Of a stretch of DNA of 64,000 bases, positions 46,354-55,711 are shown piece after piece. The notes under the pieces were generated by a model. It had not been told where the DNA came from and did no database searches. It worked only from the letters and a program-made list of their open reading frames with translations. This stretch comes from Campylobacter concisus (lineage in GTDB: Bacteria > Campylobacterota > Campylobacteria > Campylobacterales > Campylobacteraceae). The translations under genes were made by a program, and so were the position numbers. The stretch covers positions 868,001-932,000 of the forward strand of contig NZ_CP012541.1 in NCBI RefSeq assembly GCF_001298465.1, in the 5' to 3' direction. The first letter of the stretch is position 1. The number at the start of each line of letters is the position of its first letter.

Positions 46354-47592
46354 TTAATTTTTAACAGCTTTTGCCATATCCCACATTGGCATAAATATAC
46401 CAAGGGCGAGCAAAAGCACCATAGCTGCGATAAATATTAGTAGTATCGGCTCAATATAGTTTGAAATATTATCAATAATATCATTAAATTTCACTCTATA
46501 ATAATCAGTAACTTTTTGTGTCATGTCGTCTAAGCTACCACTTTGTTCGCCAGCACCTATCATCTGTATAAGCATACCCTCATAAAGTCCAGTTTGCCTA
46601 AAGGCCTCGGTTAAGCTTATGCCGCGGCCAACCAGTACTTTTACAGCAGTTAGCTTATTTCTTATGTCTTGATTTGAAACAGTTACAACGGCAGTATCTA
46701 GCGCATCAGCGATAGGAAGTCCCGCACGAACAAGCTCTGTAAAGATTAGATTAAATCTACTCATATTTGCAAAAAATATTATCTTGCCTACAAGATAGAC
46801 TTTTAGTAGATATTTATCGACCTTATCCCTAAAATTTTCATCATTTGAATATTGCCTTTTTAGCAAAAAAACAAATGTGACAAGAACAACTATTATGTAT
46901 ATACCGTAATTGCTCATTATATATTCAATGTTTAGTAAAATTTTAGTAGGAAGTGGGAGATCGGCATTAAGCTGGCTAAAAATTTCTCGAAATTGTGGGA
47001 CAACTGATGTCATGAGCACAATAAAAGCCAAAATTATAGAGCATATTACGGTTATTGGATACCTTATGGCTTTTTTAAATTTTTGTTGGTTATCCCAGAC
47101 TTCTTGCAAGATAGAAGCTAGCTTAGATAATGCGTCAGCCATATTACCAGTGCTCTCTCCAAGCCTTACCATGGCAACAGTGACATCGCCTAGCTCTTCT
47201 TGAAAATTTTCTATACTTTGAGTTAAGCTTGCACCTTGATTTAGGTCTTCATCTAATGTTTGAAATATTGTTTTTAGCCTTTTATCCTCGGTAGCATTTG
47301 CTGTCTCTTTTATGCCATCATGTATTGATATGCCAGCATTAGTCATAACGCTAAGTTGCCTTATGGTAGCAACAAGAGCTGGAATTTTTACTTTTGAAGA
47401 AGAGAAAATTTTGTTAAATTTTTCTTGCAAGTCCAAAAAATAATTATTGATACTTGAGACCTGAGTTTCTTTGATCTTTACTATCATGCCTTGAATATTT
47501 GCACGATTTTTTACATCATTTTTGCTATTAGCCTTTAGGCTCATCTTTTGGCGTTTGCCATCTTTTATATATTCTATTTCGTAAAATTTCAT
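46354..47592 (-). CDS. ctsF: Type II secretion/type IV pilus inner-membrane protein GspF/PilC (CtsF-like)
   Basis: A 412-residue inner-membrane platform protein with the two T2SSF repeats. The first domain (about residues 75-200) contains GISIHDGIKETA and AMVRLGESTGNMADALSKL; the second (about 270-400) has ELVRAGLPIADALDTA and QMIGAGEQSGSLDDM. Three membrane segments are visible, at about 180, 230 and 385. It corresponds to CtsF, required for natural transformation in C. jejuni. It overlaps the ctsE gene by four bases. Confidence 0.9.
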   Translation of the reverse strand: MKFYEIEYIKDGKRQKMSLKANSKNDVKNRANIQGMIVKIKETQVSSINNYFLDLQEKFNKIFSSSKVKIPALVATIRQLSVMTNAGISIHDGIKETANATEDKRLKTIFQTLDEDLNQGASLTQSIENFQEELGDVTVAMVRLGESTGNMADALSKLASILQEVWDNQQKFKKAIRYPITVICSIILAFIVLMTSVVPQFREIFSQLNADLPLPTKILLNIEYIMSNYGIYIIVVLVTFVFLLKRQYSNDENFRDKVDKYLLKVYLVGKIIFFANMSRFNLIFTELVRAGLPIADALDTAVVTVSNQDIRNKLTAVKVLVGRGISLTEAFRQTGLYEGMLIQMIGAGEQSGSLDDMTQKVTDYYRVKFNDIIDNISNYIEPILLIFIAAMVLLLALGIFMPMWDMAKAVKN

Positions 47593-49340
47593 ATCTTGGC
47601 AACTCTATATACTTCTTCGATTGTTGTTACACCATTTGCTGCGCGTATAACGCCATCATGGAACATATCTATAAAGCCTTCGTCATAGGCAGCCTTTTTA
47701 AGCTCTTCTTTTGAAGCGTTATTTGCTACGATACTTGCTATATGATCGCTGATAGACAATATCTCGCTTATCATTTCACGCCCTAGATATCCGGTTTGTG
47801 AGCAGTGCTGGCAACCTACGCTTTTATAAAACTGATAATCTTCAGGGAGAAATTTCTTAATCTCATCAAGAGCTTTTTGAGATAGCGTGACTTTTTGTTT
47901 GCAATACGGACAAAGCTTTCTTACAAGCCTTTGAGCCTCTATGCAAACTAGTGCACCACTTACTAAATATGGCTCAATGCCCATATCAACCATACGAGGC
48001 AAAGCGCTAATAGCGTCATTTGTATGAAGTGTAGAAAAAACCAAGTGGCCAGTTAGTGCCGCTTGAATCGCGATTCTAAGTGTCTCTTGATCTCTGATCT
48101 CACCTATCATAATAATATCTGGATCTTGCCTTAAAATAGAGCGAAGAGCCGAGATAAAAGTAAGCCCAGCCTTCTCATTTACATGTACTTGTTGGATCAT
48201 ATTTAGCTGATACTCAACCGGATCTTCAACGGTAATAATCTTAGTTTTTACACTTTTTATATCATTTAATGCACCATAAAGTGTAGTCGTTTTTCCTGAT
48301 CCTGTCGGACCAGTAACAAGGATGATGCCATAAGGCGCTTTCATACTTTTTTTAAACTTAGCAAAGTTATCTGGATGCATACCGAGGTCTTCAATGTTTA
48401 TGATAACCTTTGATTTGTCCAAAATTCTTAAAACTATGCTTTCGCCGTTTAAAATAGGTAGTGTAGAGATACGAAAATCGTACTCTTTATCTAAAATTTG
48501 AGCTGAAAATCTACCATCTTGTGGGCGGCGGCGCTCCGCGATATCCATGTTTGAAAGTAGCTTCATTCGGCTTACCATCGGCGGATAGATATCTTTATCA
48601 AATATAAATGTCTCGCTTAGCATGCCATCTATCCTGCTTCTTACGATGCAGTTTGTCTCGGTTGGCTCGATGTGGATATCGCTCGCTCTGCTTTGAATAG
48701 ATGTTTTTAAAATTATCTCAATTAGCTTTAAAATTCCAGAGCTTTCTGTGCTTTGCCCTTGGCTGCTAGAGCTTGAAAGCTCTTTTCTAATCTCTGTAAT
48801 AACGTCTTTAATGCTTTCATTAAGAGCTATTTTGTTTATATATTTTTCTATCTGGGCTGGGTCGGCGCAAGCTACTTTTAATAGCTTTCTGTTAAATAAA
48901 TTTTGAACTTTATCTTGAATAATCACGTCAAAAGGATTTTTAAAAGCAACATAAACGCTTATCTCATCTTCTTTTACAGGGATGGCGTTATATGATTTTA
49001 GCTGCGAGGTGCTAAGTTTTTCACTTATACGGTAGTCGATATCTATATCATCAAGATCAAAAAATGTGATTTTAAATTTATCACATACATATTGAATAAA
49101 GCGCTTTTGATCTATCTGAAGACTAGTCGAAATTTCATCAATGTCAGTGTGTCCTCTTCTATAAATATCAGATAGAATTTCAAAAAAAATCTCTTCTTCT
49201 AGCATATTTTCTTCAAGCAAAATAGCCAAAAGACTTTTTTCGTTTATCTTTTTTATCTCTATAATCTTTAAAATTTGCTCATCATTTAGTTTATTAAGTT
49301 GTTCTAATGTCTTTAGCGTTAAATTTTCTAAATTATTCAT
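47589..49340 (-). CDS. ctsE: GspE/PilB-type assembly ATPase (CtsE-like)
   Basis: A 583-residue hexameric ATPase of the type II secretion/type IV pilus family. Walker A is VTGPTGSGKTTTLY, the Asp box is ITVEDPVEYQL, Walker B is PDIIMIGEIRDQETL and the His box is GHLVFSTLHTNDA. The four-cysteine metal motif, CPYCKQ and CQHCSQTG, is also complete. It corresponds to CtsE of C. jejuni. The N-terminal 150 residues are a MshEN-like helical part. Confidence 0.92.
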   Translation of the reverse strand: MNNLENLTLKTLEQLNKLNDEQILKIIEIKKINEKSLLAILLEENMLEEEIFFEILSDIYRRGHTDIDEISTSLQIDQKRFIQYVCDKFKITFFDLDDIDIDYRISEKLSTSQLKSYNAIPVKEDEISVYVAFKNPFDVIIQDKVQNLFNRKLLKVACADPAQIEKYINKIALNESIKDVITEIRKELSSSSSQGQSTESSGILKLIEIILKTSIQSRASDIHIEPTETNCIVRSRIDGMLSETFIFDKDIYPPMVSRMKLLSNMDIAERRRPQDGRFSAQILDKEYDFRISTLPILNGESIVLRILDKSKVIINIEDLGMHPDNFAKFKKSMKAPYGIILVTGPTGSGKTTTLYGALNDIKSVKTKIITVEDPVEYQLNMIQQVHVNEKAGLTFISALRSILRQDPDIIMIGEIRDQETLRIAIQAALTGHLVFSTLHTNDAISALPRMVDMGIEPYLVSGALVCIEAQRLVRKLCPYCKQKVTLSQKALDEIKKFLPEDYQFYKSVGCQHCSQTGYLGREMISEILSISDHIASIVANNASKEELKKAAYDEGFIDMFHDGVIRAANGVTTIEEVYRVAKI

Positions 49341-49349
49341 CTCTTCTCT

Positions 49350-49889
49350 TTATCTATACTCAATCTGCGAAGTAAGATCGTCATTTTTAAAAATTTTTAA
49401 AATCATTTTTGCAAAATTTGAGCCAGCGATCGCACTAAGCTCATATCTTGTATCTGAATTTGGCTCTTCAAAAATAAATACGCCAAGCTCCTCAACGTAT
49501 TCTTTTTTGACAAATTTATCAAATATAAATGAAAGAATGTAATCGCTCTTTGGAAGCCTAATATAGCTTATATCAGCCCCATCCAAGATAGCATGAAGCA
49601 ATAGCTTTTTTTTAAGCAATATATCAGCAAAATATGCTGCATTCTCTCTTGAACTTTGTGTTTTTGATAGTTTGCTTGCTGGAAGAGCGAGCCTATCTAT
49701 ATCATTTGTTTTTAAGCAAGATATACCAAAGATATTAAGAAATTCTTCATTTTGTGAATCTTTTAAAAGATCTTGTATTTTTTGATTACAAATTTTAGGA
49801 TATTCAGCCTTTTCAAAATAACTTTTAATGTCAGCCGTTCCAAGCGCAAAGGCATTTAAAGATAAAAATATAATAAGTAAAAATTTCAC
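49350..49889 (-). CDS. Periplasmic protein of unknown function in the transformation operon
   Basis: A 179-residue protein with a signal peptide (KFLLIIFLSLNAFALG). The mature part has two cysteines (YPKICNQ and ISCLKTND) that could form a disulfide. It is mostly helical; no enzyme motif is recognised. It overlaps the gene before it by four bases and precedes ctsE by nine bases, so it is co-transcribed with the transformation genes, where it may be an accessory assembly part. Confidence 0.6.
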   Translation of the reverse strand: MKFLLIIFLSLNAFALGTADIKSYFEKAEYPKICNQKIQDLLKDSQNEEFLNIFGISCLKTNDIDRLALPASKLSKTQSSRENAAYFADILLKKKLLLHAILDGADISYIRLPKSDYILSFIFDKFVKKEYVEELGVFIFEEPNSDTRYELSAIAGSNFAKMILKIFKNDDLTSQIEYR

Positions 49890-50764
49890 AAGGTATCACT
49901 TTTTATCTTATTTATTAGCTCATTTATTTCTGGCCTATTTTTATTTTTATTATATTCTTCTAATGCGCGCAATGCGTCATCTTTTTGTTTTAGCATATAT
50001 TTTGCTTTAGCAAACATGATCCAAGACTCCTCAATGCTACTATCTAAATTATTTGCCGATAGTGCCCATTTTATAGTGTCGCTATATCTTTTGTCTTGAT
50101 AGCATTTTCTTGCTATTTTAAGGGCGATTTCTGGATTTTTGCTTTTATTAAAATTTTCTTTTAGCATAGATATTTCATTGTTTTCACTTGAAATTTGAAT
50201 ATCAATTTTTGGCTTTGCCTTTGGTTCTAATTCTATTATCTCTTCATTTGGTAGAGGCTGTTCATTTTGTATATTTTCATTTTCAGTTGGTAAATTTAGC
50301 TTTAGCCAACCGCCACCACTTCTTTGTTTTTTATCTGGTGCCTGCTCTTTATTATCTTCATTTAGCTTTATGGATTGTTCTAGCTTTTTAGCTATTTTCT
50401 CAGCGAGCTCATCTTGTTTCTTATCTGATTCAAACCTCTCCTTTGCCTGCTCACTTTTTTGTTTGCCATCTTCTAAAATATTTTTGCTGACATTAGTTTC
50501 AGTAAAGGTTATGTTTTTTTCTTTTATATCTGTTTGTATTGTCAAATTTTTCTCAACTAAAGTTGGAGTATTGGTTGTCTCTTTTTCGTTTTTAGCATTT
50601 GAGAAAAATAAAAAAGCACCAAAGATAAAAGCAATTAGCAAGATCGTAATTATTAAAAGACCTAGCTTTTTATGTGATAACAATTTTAAAAAGCTATTTT
50701 TATTCTTTTTTTCGTACTCTTCATAAAGCTTTTCTAGCCTTTGAATTTCTTGTAACTCAAGCAT
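49886..50764 (-). CDS. Membrane-anchored TPR-like protein in the transformation operon
   Basis: A 292-residue protein with a cytoplasmic N-terminus, one membrane segment at about residues 33-55 (GLLIITILLIAFIFGAFLFF), a Lys/Glu-rich linker, GGGWLKLNLP, and a C-terminal region of about 90 residues with TPR-like helices (PEIALKIARKCYQDKRYSD). It looks like MshN-type accessory proteins. No homologue can be named surely; C. jejuni has genes of unknown function in this place. It overlaps the ATPase gene by eight bases. Confidence 0.6.
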   Translation of the reverse strand: MLELQEIQRLEKLYEEYEKKNKNSFLKLLSHKKLGLLIITILLIAFIFGAFLFFSNAKNEKETTNTPTLVEKNLTIQTDIKEKNITFTETNVSKNILEDGKQKSEQAKERFESDKKQDELAEKIAKKLEQSIKLNEDNKEQAPDKKQRSGGGWLKLNLPTENENIQNEQPLPNEEIIELEPKAKPKIDIQISSENNEISMLKENFNKSKNPEIALKIARKCYQDKRYSDTIKWALSANNLDSSIEESWIMFAKAKYMLKQKDDALRALEEYNKNKNRPEINELINKIKSDTL

Positions 50765-51584
50765 GAATTATTCCTGTATCAAGTGCAGACATTGTCAAAA
50801 TTTTAATATTTGCGTCCTCGCTACTTAATTTTGATGGCTGATTTTGTTCGTAATATTCACAAATTTCATAAAATTTATACATAATTTTATTTAGTGTGCG
50901 TAGATTTCCACAACAAAGCTCATAGGCTTTGTCATAGTCTTTTTTCTGAAAATTTAGGTATTTATCGTAGCCCTTTTGTCCTATTTTTCTTTGTAAATAA
51001 ACTATGATTTCATTTGTGTTTGCACTTCCAAGCTCTATGCTCTCCCAAATTCTAGTTTGAAAATAGTCCTTTGCTAACACATCTTCATTTTCAGTTTTAT
51101 GAATAGTAAATAGAAATTTAAATAATCTTGTATCGGCCATTAGCCTTATTTTTTCGATCAATTCAGTAGGATAAAGTTGTGCTTCATCCAGGATGACAAC
51201 TATTTGGTTTTGTAAAATTTCATCTTTATTTTTAAATTCTTTTGAGTAGTGTGCGACAAAACTTTCAAAATTATTTATATTATCAAGCTTATTTCCGTAT
51301 ATATCCTCACAAAGGGCTTCTATAAATGTAGCCTCGCTAAAAAAAGGATGTGGAAAAAAAATTAATTTTTTATCCTTTTGAAGATCAGAGGCTATCTTGT
51401 TTAACAAAAAGGTCTTTCCACTACCAGGCTTGCCATAAAAAAGTATAAGCTTTAATGGCTTTTTTAGAGCCGAGACGATCTTATTGTAACAAGTGATTGA
51501 GTTATCTAGATTAACAAAATCAGCTACTTCGTCTTCGTTGATAAAGATATCTTTTATATCTGTATAAATATTCTTGTTATTCAT
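50757..51584 (-). CDS. ctsP: ExeA/MshM-like AAA ATPase (CtsP-like)
   Basis: A 275-residue ATPase with Walker A YGKPGSGKTFLLNKIA and Walker B VVILDEAQLYP, in the ExeA/GspA-like AAA family that helps secretin or pilus assembly. No membrane segment is seen. It corresponds by position and family to CtsP of C. jejuni, a nucleotide-binding protein needed for transformation. It overlaps the secretin gene end by eight bases. Confidence 0.78.
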   Translation of the reverse strand: MNNKNIYTDIKDIFINEDEVADFVNLDNSITCYNKIVSALKKPLKLILFYGKPGSGKTFLLNKIASDLQKDKKLIFFPHPFFSEATFIEALCEDIYGNKLDNINNFESFVAHYSKEFKNKDEILQNQIVVILDEAQLYPTELIEKIRLMADTRLFKFLFTIHKTENEDVLAKDYFQTRIWESIELGSANTNEIIVYLQRKIGQKGYDKYLNFQKKDYDKAYELCCGNLRTLNKIMYKFYEICEYYEQNQPSKLSSEDANIKILTMSALDTGIIHA

Positions 51585-53097
51585 AGATCGTTTTAGAAAA
51601 ACCTAAGTCTTTTAATGATTGATTAAGTAGCTTTTTTTTGTCAAAATCAACTACATGAGGAGTGATGACAAAGATAAGCTCTGTTGTTTTTATATTGTCT
51701 CTTGTACTTTTAAAGACACCACCTATAAGTGGGATATCAGAAAGAAGAGGTACAGAAGTATTATTTTTACCCTTTGTCTGGCCTATTAATCCACCAAGAA
51801 TAATAGTATCACCGCTATCAACTTGAACAACAGTTGAAAGCTTCTTTTGTACTGTATCTGGAGCAATCTCTCTTAACGCATTTTGTCTTGTGTCGTCTTC
51901 AGCGTATTTAAAGTTACTAAGCGATGGATTGATTCGAAGCATGATTTTATTATTATCAGAAACTTCTGGTAATAAATTTAATAATATGCCTATAAAAACA
52001 GAGTATTGTTTATAAGTAGTTGTTAGCCTATCACTATTGCTGTTTCCATTATCGGTTTTTTGTTGAACACGGTAGTTTATGTTATCACCAACTGAGATTA
52101 GAGCTTGCTGATTATTAAGTGTTGTTACTTTTGGGCTTGATATAACCTTTGTCTTTCCATTTGTCTCAAGAAAATTTATCATTCCATCAAGGCTAAAATT
52201 TAAATTAGCTGCAATATTTAATGTACGTCCAAATCCATCACTTAGGCTATTGCCTTTATTTGTCCAAGTAGCACTTGAACTCGGATTGTTTCTTGAATTG
52301 CCAATGTATGTATTAAATCCAAGTTCAAATTTACTCCAATCGACGCCTTGCTTGTATTCATTATTTAATTCAACTGAAATAATAGAAACATCAATAATTA
52401 CTTGTTTTTTTAGTCTTTTTTGCATTTCATCTATATATTTTTCGACACGCTTAAGTTGAGAAGGAGTGGCCGTAACAGTGATAAGGCCTGCGTTTTGATT
52501 TATGATAGGATCAGGTGCTGTGATATGTTCGCTACTATTATTTAAAATAGCTTTGAGCTCAGCATCTAGTTTTTCCCAAAAATCAAACCTTTCGGTAGTT
52601 TTTATAAGGTTGCTTGAGCCTTGGGAACTATCATCTTGGGAATTATCGCTACTACTTGAACCACTAGAAATTTCAGATGGAGTAGCATCCACTGAAGCTT
52701 GGGTGACAGCAGTTCCTTCTCTAATAGAAGTTATATAATCTAGTTTAAAAATTTGAGTTTTTAAAGATGAAATTTTTAATACATTATTTGAAAACTCGTA
52801 GCTTAAATTTTTCTCACTTAAAAGCAGGTCAAAAACTTCGCTAAGACTCATATTTCTGATATTAACACCAAAAACTTTATCTTTTAGTTCTGTCTTGCTA
52901 TAAGTATCCTTTGCAACAATGCTAAAGTTACACATCTCTGAAAGCTGATTTAACACATCTACTAGCGCAACATCATCTGAAATTTTCATATTAAAATTCT
53001 TGCTTAAACAACTACTCTCATTAGCACTAGCATAATTCATATTCAAGCAAATGAGTGCACCTATTATTAATATTTTATTTAATTTTAATCTCAACAT
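51577..53097 (-). CDS. ctsD: Secretin, outer-membrane channel (CtsD/PilQ-like)
   Basis: A 506-residue secretin with a signal peptide (LNKILIIGALICLNMNYASA). The N-terminal STN/N0 domain (VALVDVLNQLSEMCNF) is followed by a Ser-rich insert, a second N domain, and the secretin core with VISSPKVTTLNNQQALISVG, VDSGDTIILGGLIG and VPLLSDIPLIGGVFKS. The channel lets DNA cross the outer membrane during natural transformation. ATG 53097 is preferred to 53109 because GGAAG lies five bases before it. Confidence 0.92.
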   Translation of the reverse strand: MLRLKLNKILIIGALICLNMNYASANESSCLSKNFNMKISDDVALVDVLNQLSEMCNFSIVAKDTYSKTELKDKVFGVNIRNMSLSEVFDLLLSEKNLSYEFSNNVLKISSLKTQIFKLDYITSIREGTAVTQASVDATPSEISSGSSSSDNSQDDSSQGSSNLIKTTERFDFWEKLDAELKAILNNSSEHITAPDPIINQNAGLITVTATPSQLKRVEKYIDEMQKRLKKQVIIDVSIISVELNNEYKQGVDWSKFELGFNTYIGNSRNNPSSSATWTNKGNSLSDGFGRTLNIAANLNFSLDGMINFLETNGKTKVISSPKVTTLNNQQALISVGDNINYRVQQKTDNGNSNSDRLTTTYKQYSVFIGILLNLLPEVSDNNKIMLRINPSLSNFKYAEDDTRQNALREIAPDTVQKKLSTVVQVDSGDTIILGGLIGQTKGKNNTSVPLLSDIPLIGGVFKSTRDNIKTTELIFVITPHVVDFDKKKLLNQSLKDLGFSKTIYE

Positions 53098-53488
53098 TTT
53101 TACTTCCATTTTTTAAAATTAGCTCTTGTTTTTCATCGCCTTTTACTAAAAAAACACTATTTCTAGTAATATTGGCTATTTTGTAACCATCAACAATATC
53201 ACCAACAGCATACCACTTGGAATCAATATTTGCTTTGTTTAATAAAATTGCTTTTAAACTAAGCCCTTTTGAAGCTTGAGTGATAATTGATAAATTTTGA
53301 TCTGTTACCGTCTTGATAGGTTCTTGCTTAAAAGGATTTTTTATACTTGAAAGCTCAATATCGCTAAGACCGCTTCTTTTTTCCTTTATTTTTTCAAAAA
53401 TTTTATCATAAGAGTCCATTTCATCTTGAAGCTGATTAGCAAAAGCAATATTTAAAAATAAAAAAGCCAATAAAATTTTTATTTTCAT
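53075..53488 (-). CDS. PilP-like periplasmic protein (secretin pilot-like)
   Basis: A 137-residue exported protein: MKIKILLAFLFLNIAFA is a signal peptide. The linker has SSIKNPFKQEP, close to the DPF-type motif of PilP, and the C-terminal part, about residues 65-137, has the beta pattern of PilP/GspC HR domains. This would connect the inner-membrane complex to the secretin. The ATG at 53488 overlaps the stop of the PilO-like gene by one base (TAATG). C. jejuni has a small gene at this place next to ctsD. Confidence 0.68.
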   Translation of the reverse strand: MKIKILLAFLFLNIAFANQLQDEMDSYDKIFEKIKEKRSGLSDIELSSIKNPFKQEPIKTVTDQNLSIITQASKGLSLKAILLNKANIDSKWYAVGDIVDGYKIANITRNSVFLVKGDEKQELILKNGSKNVEIKIK

Positions 53489-54135
53489 TAGTATTTCATC
53501 CCCCAAACAGATATTGAGATCTTAGCGCCAAGCTCTTTTTGGGTAGAATTTACATCCATTTTATGAAGATCAACCACTAGCTTTGATTCTTCAAGGCCAT
53601 TTATATATGAAAGCATATCTTTAAAACCTCCCAAAAATGTCAAGTCAATATTTAAAATTTGCTCAATTTTTTGGAAATTTGGCTCTTTTATATCGCTTTT
53701 TAACTCTAAAATTTTTATATTATTTTGCTTTGCTAAAGATACGATGTTGTCTAAGAAATTTGCCCAATTTTGATCGTTAAATAATAAAAACGATAGTTCT
53801 TTTAGCTTTGAGTCAAAATGGGCATTAAATTTTAAAACACTAGAATATTTGCCTTTAAGCGTTTCAAGTATTTTGGTCTCTTCATTTATTTTAAAATTTT
53901 TATCCCCACTAGGTGAGCTAGTCGATCTTAAATAATCTCTTGTTCTTGAAAGATCATTGCTAATTTTAGTATGTGTATTAAGTCTTTCATCATAAAAATC
54001 TTGCGACGGATCAAAGCAAAGCATATAAACAATATAAATAATAATTAAAGCTGAACCCAAAAAAATTATATTTGTTTCACTTTGTTTTTTTGCATCAAAA
54101 TACTTATCTATTTTACTTAAAACATCTTGTCTCAT
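53488..54135 (-). CDS. PilO-like inner-membrane protein
   Basis: A 215-residue protein with a short cytoplasmic N-terminus, a membrane segment at about 23-40 (IIFLGSALIIIYIVYML), a coiled-coil region to about residue 125, and a C-terminal ferredoxin-like part. This is the layout of PilO/GspM. LTFLGGFKDMLSYINGLEES fits the conserved PilO line (G-x-F ... F...). It lies directly after the PilM/PilN-like gene with a four-base overlap, which supports the assignment. Confidence 0.68.
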   Translation of the reverse strand: MRQDVLSKIDKYFDAKKQSETNIIFLGSALIIIYIVYMLCFDPSQDFYDERLNTHTKISNDLSRTRDYLRSTSSPSGDKNFKINEETKILETLKGKYSSVLKFNAHFDSKLKELSFLLFNDQNWANFLDNIVSLAKQNNIKILELKSDIKEPNFQKIEQILNIDLTFLGGFKDMLSYINGLEESKLVVDLHKMDVNSTQKELGAKISISVWGMKY

Positions 54136-55652
54136 TGTCTAATCTCTATACTTATATTACTTTCATACTCGTTGTTTTGCCTATCTTCTTTAATTTTTTT
54201 TGTATTTACTGAATATTTAGGCATCTTGCTAATATCTTTTATTAGCTGCGTAATCCTTTTTTCATTGTCGCTAACAACCGTTACAGTTAAATTTTTATCG
54301 TTGTTTTTAATATTTGTTATAAAAATGCTATTGTTGTTTATCATATCGGCAATCTCAAAAAGATTTAAACCTTTCATTACGTAATGATCTTTTTTGTTTT
54401 CAATTTCTTGAAGCAACCCTTTTCTAAAATTTAACTTCTCTTCCTCTTTATCAGTTAATCCTTTTATATCATTTTGCTCTTTTTCTAGTCTTTCAAGAGT
54501 ACTTCTTATTTGTGCTGCTTGTGCATTAAGCACATCAAGCTCATCGCTTAGTCTTTGCGAATCTGCCTCTAAAATACTGCCAGCTATATAATTATAAAGT
54601 GGATAGGACATGCTTAGGCAAAAAGCAGCAGCACATGTCAGTATAAATTTACCGCTTTTTCTTCTTGTAAACGGATCAGGCCTAAGCAAATTTGAGAAGT
54701 TAAAATCGGCATTAAAGGCCTCTTTTTTGTAAAAATTTGCATACAAAGCCATCATATTATGGCGTTCGCTGATAGCTAAATTTTTAGAATTTATTACAGT
54801 GCTTGTATTTAATTTCGTAGCATTTGTGCCAAGCTTTGTATTTATAAATTTCTCTAAATGCTCTATTTCATAGTCGCAGTCAATATAGATATTTTTTATA
54901 TTTATGCTATAGATTCTATTGACAACATTTATCGTGTCATTTACGTAAAATATATAGTCCTCAAAAACAGTATTTAGATCGTAGCTAAAGCCTTCTTCAT
55001 TACTATCTAAAAGTCCTCTTGTCTTTAGGATATCTAAAAAGCTTTCTAGGCTTACTCTTTCGCCGCTTTGCTCTATAAATTTATCTTTTAGATAATTTAG
55101 TGTGTATCTTAAACCTCTTGATGTAAGGTATTCTCCATTTACATAAATGCTTATAAATGCTTCATCGGCCCTAAATGTCAAAAAACAATCACTCTGAGTG
55201 CTAGGAAGTAAGCCTTTTTTATATATAGCACTATATAAAAGCGGTTCTACAACGACATAATCTATAAAAGGTACTCTTTTAGAAATATTTTTAAAAATTT
55301 TATTTATCGTTTCATTTGTAGCAATAAAAACATTAAAAATTCTATCTTCTTTTTCAACATTGCTTTCAAAATAAACTATTTTATAGTCAATCGCAGGATC
55401 AAGAGAGAGCTCTTCGTAAATTTTGATCGAGATATTATTTTCAATATCCTCATCATCTATTGTTCTTGAGATGTTTATGGTAGCTGTTATTATATCTTTG
55501 TACTCGATATAAGATATAAAAAAGTCTCGCTTTAGAATATTCTTTGAAAGACTTAGTGTATCAACATTGCTATTAGAAAATCTAAAACCTTCATATTCAT
55601 AAGGATCTAGAGTAACGATTGGATTATCGTTAATCTTTCTAAGCTTTAACAT
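54132..55652 (-). CDS. PilM-PilN-like fusion protein in the transformation operon
   Basis: A 506-residue protein. The N-terminal 320 residues are soluble with an actin-like PilM pattern: FLTFRADEAFISIYVNGEYL is a nucleotide-fold-like strand pair, and the long helix VNDTINVVNRIYSINIKNIYI follows. The membrane segment is at about 345-365 (FILTCAAAFCLSMSYPLYNY). Then comes a coiled coil with EADSQRLSDELDVLNAQAAQ and a final ferredoxin-like part, as in PilN. It would form the inner-membrane base of the DNA uptake machine together with the PilO-like and PilP-like proteins. The first gene of the operon. Confidence 0.68.
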   Translation of the reverse strand: MLKLRKINDNPIVTLDPYEYEGFRFSNSNVDTLSLSKNILKRDFFISYIEYKDIITATINISRTIDDEDIENNISIKIYEELSLDPAIDYKIVYFESNVEKEDRIFNVFIATNETINKIFKNISKRVPFIDYVVVEPLLYSAIYKKGLLPSTQSDCFLTFRADEAFISIYVNGEYLTSRGLRYTLNYLKDKFIEQSGERVSLESFLDILKTRGLLDSNEEGFSYDLNTVFEDYIFYVNDTINVVNRIYSINIKNIYIDCDYEIEHLEKFINTKLGTNATKLNTSTVINSKNLAISERHNMMALYANFYKKEAFNADFNFSNLLRPDPFTRRKSGKFILTCAAAFCLSMSYPLYNYIAGSILEADSQRLSDELDVLNAQAAQIRSTLERLEKEQNDIKGLTDKEEEKLNFRKGLLQEIENKKDHYVMKGLNLFEIADMINNNSIFITNIKNNDKNLTVTVVSDNEKRITQLIKDISKMPKYSVNTKKIKEDRQNNEYESNISIEIRQ

Positions 55653-55686
55653 AAAAATTTACCTCATAATGCTCTAATTGGGCCGT

Positions 55687-55692
55687 ATTTTA
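55687..55692 (-). promoter_or_regulatory. Possible -10 box of the transformation operon
   Basis: TAAAAT on the minus strand, inside AATATTAAAATACGG, lies 34 bases before the first operon gene at 55652 and 20 bases after the era stop. It is the only such element in this gap. Confidence 0.4.
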
Positions 55693-55711
55693 ATATTTTT
55701 GAAATAAAAAA

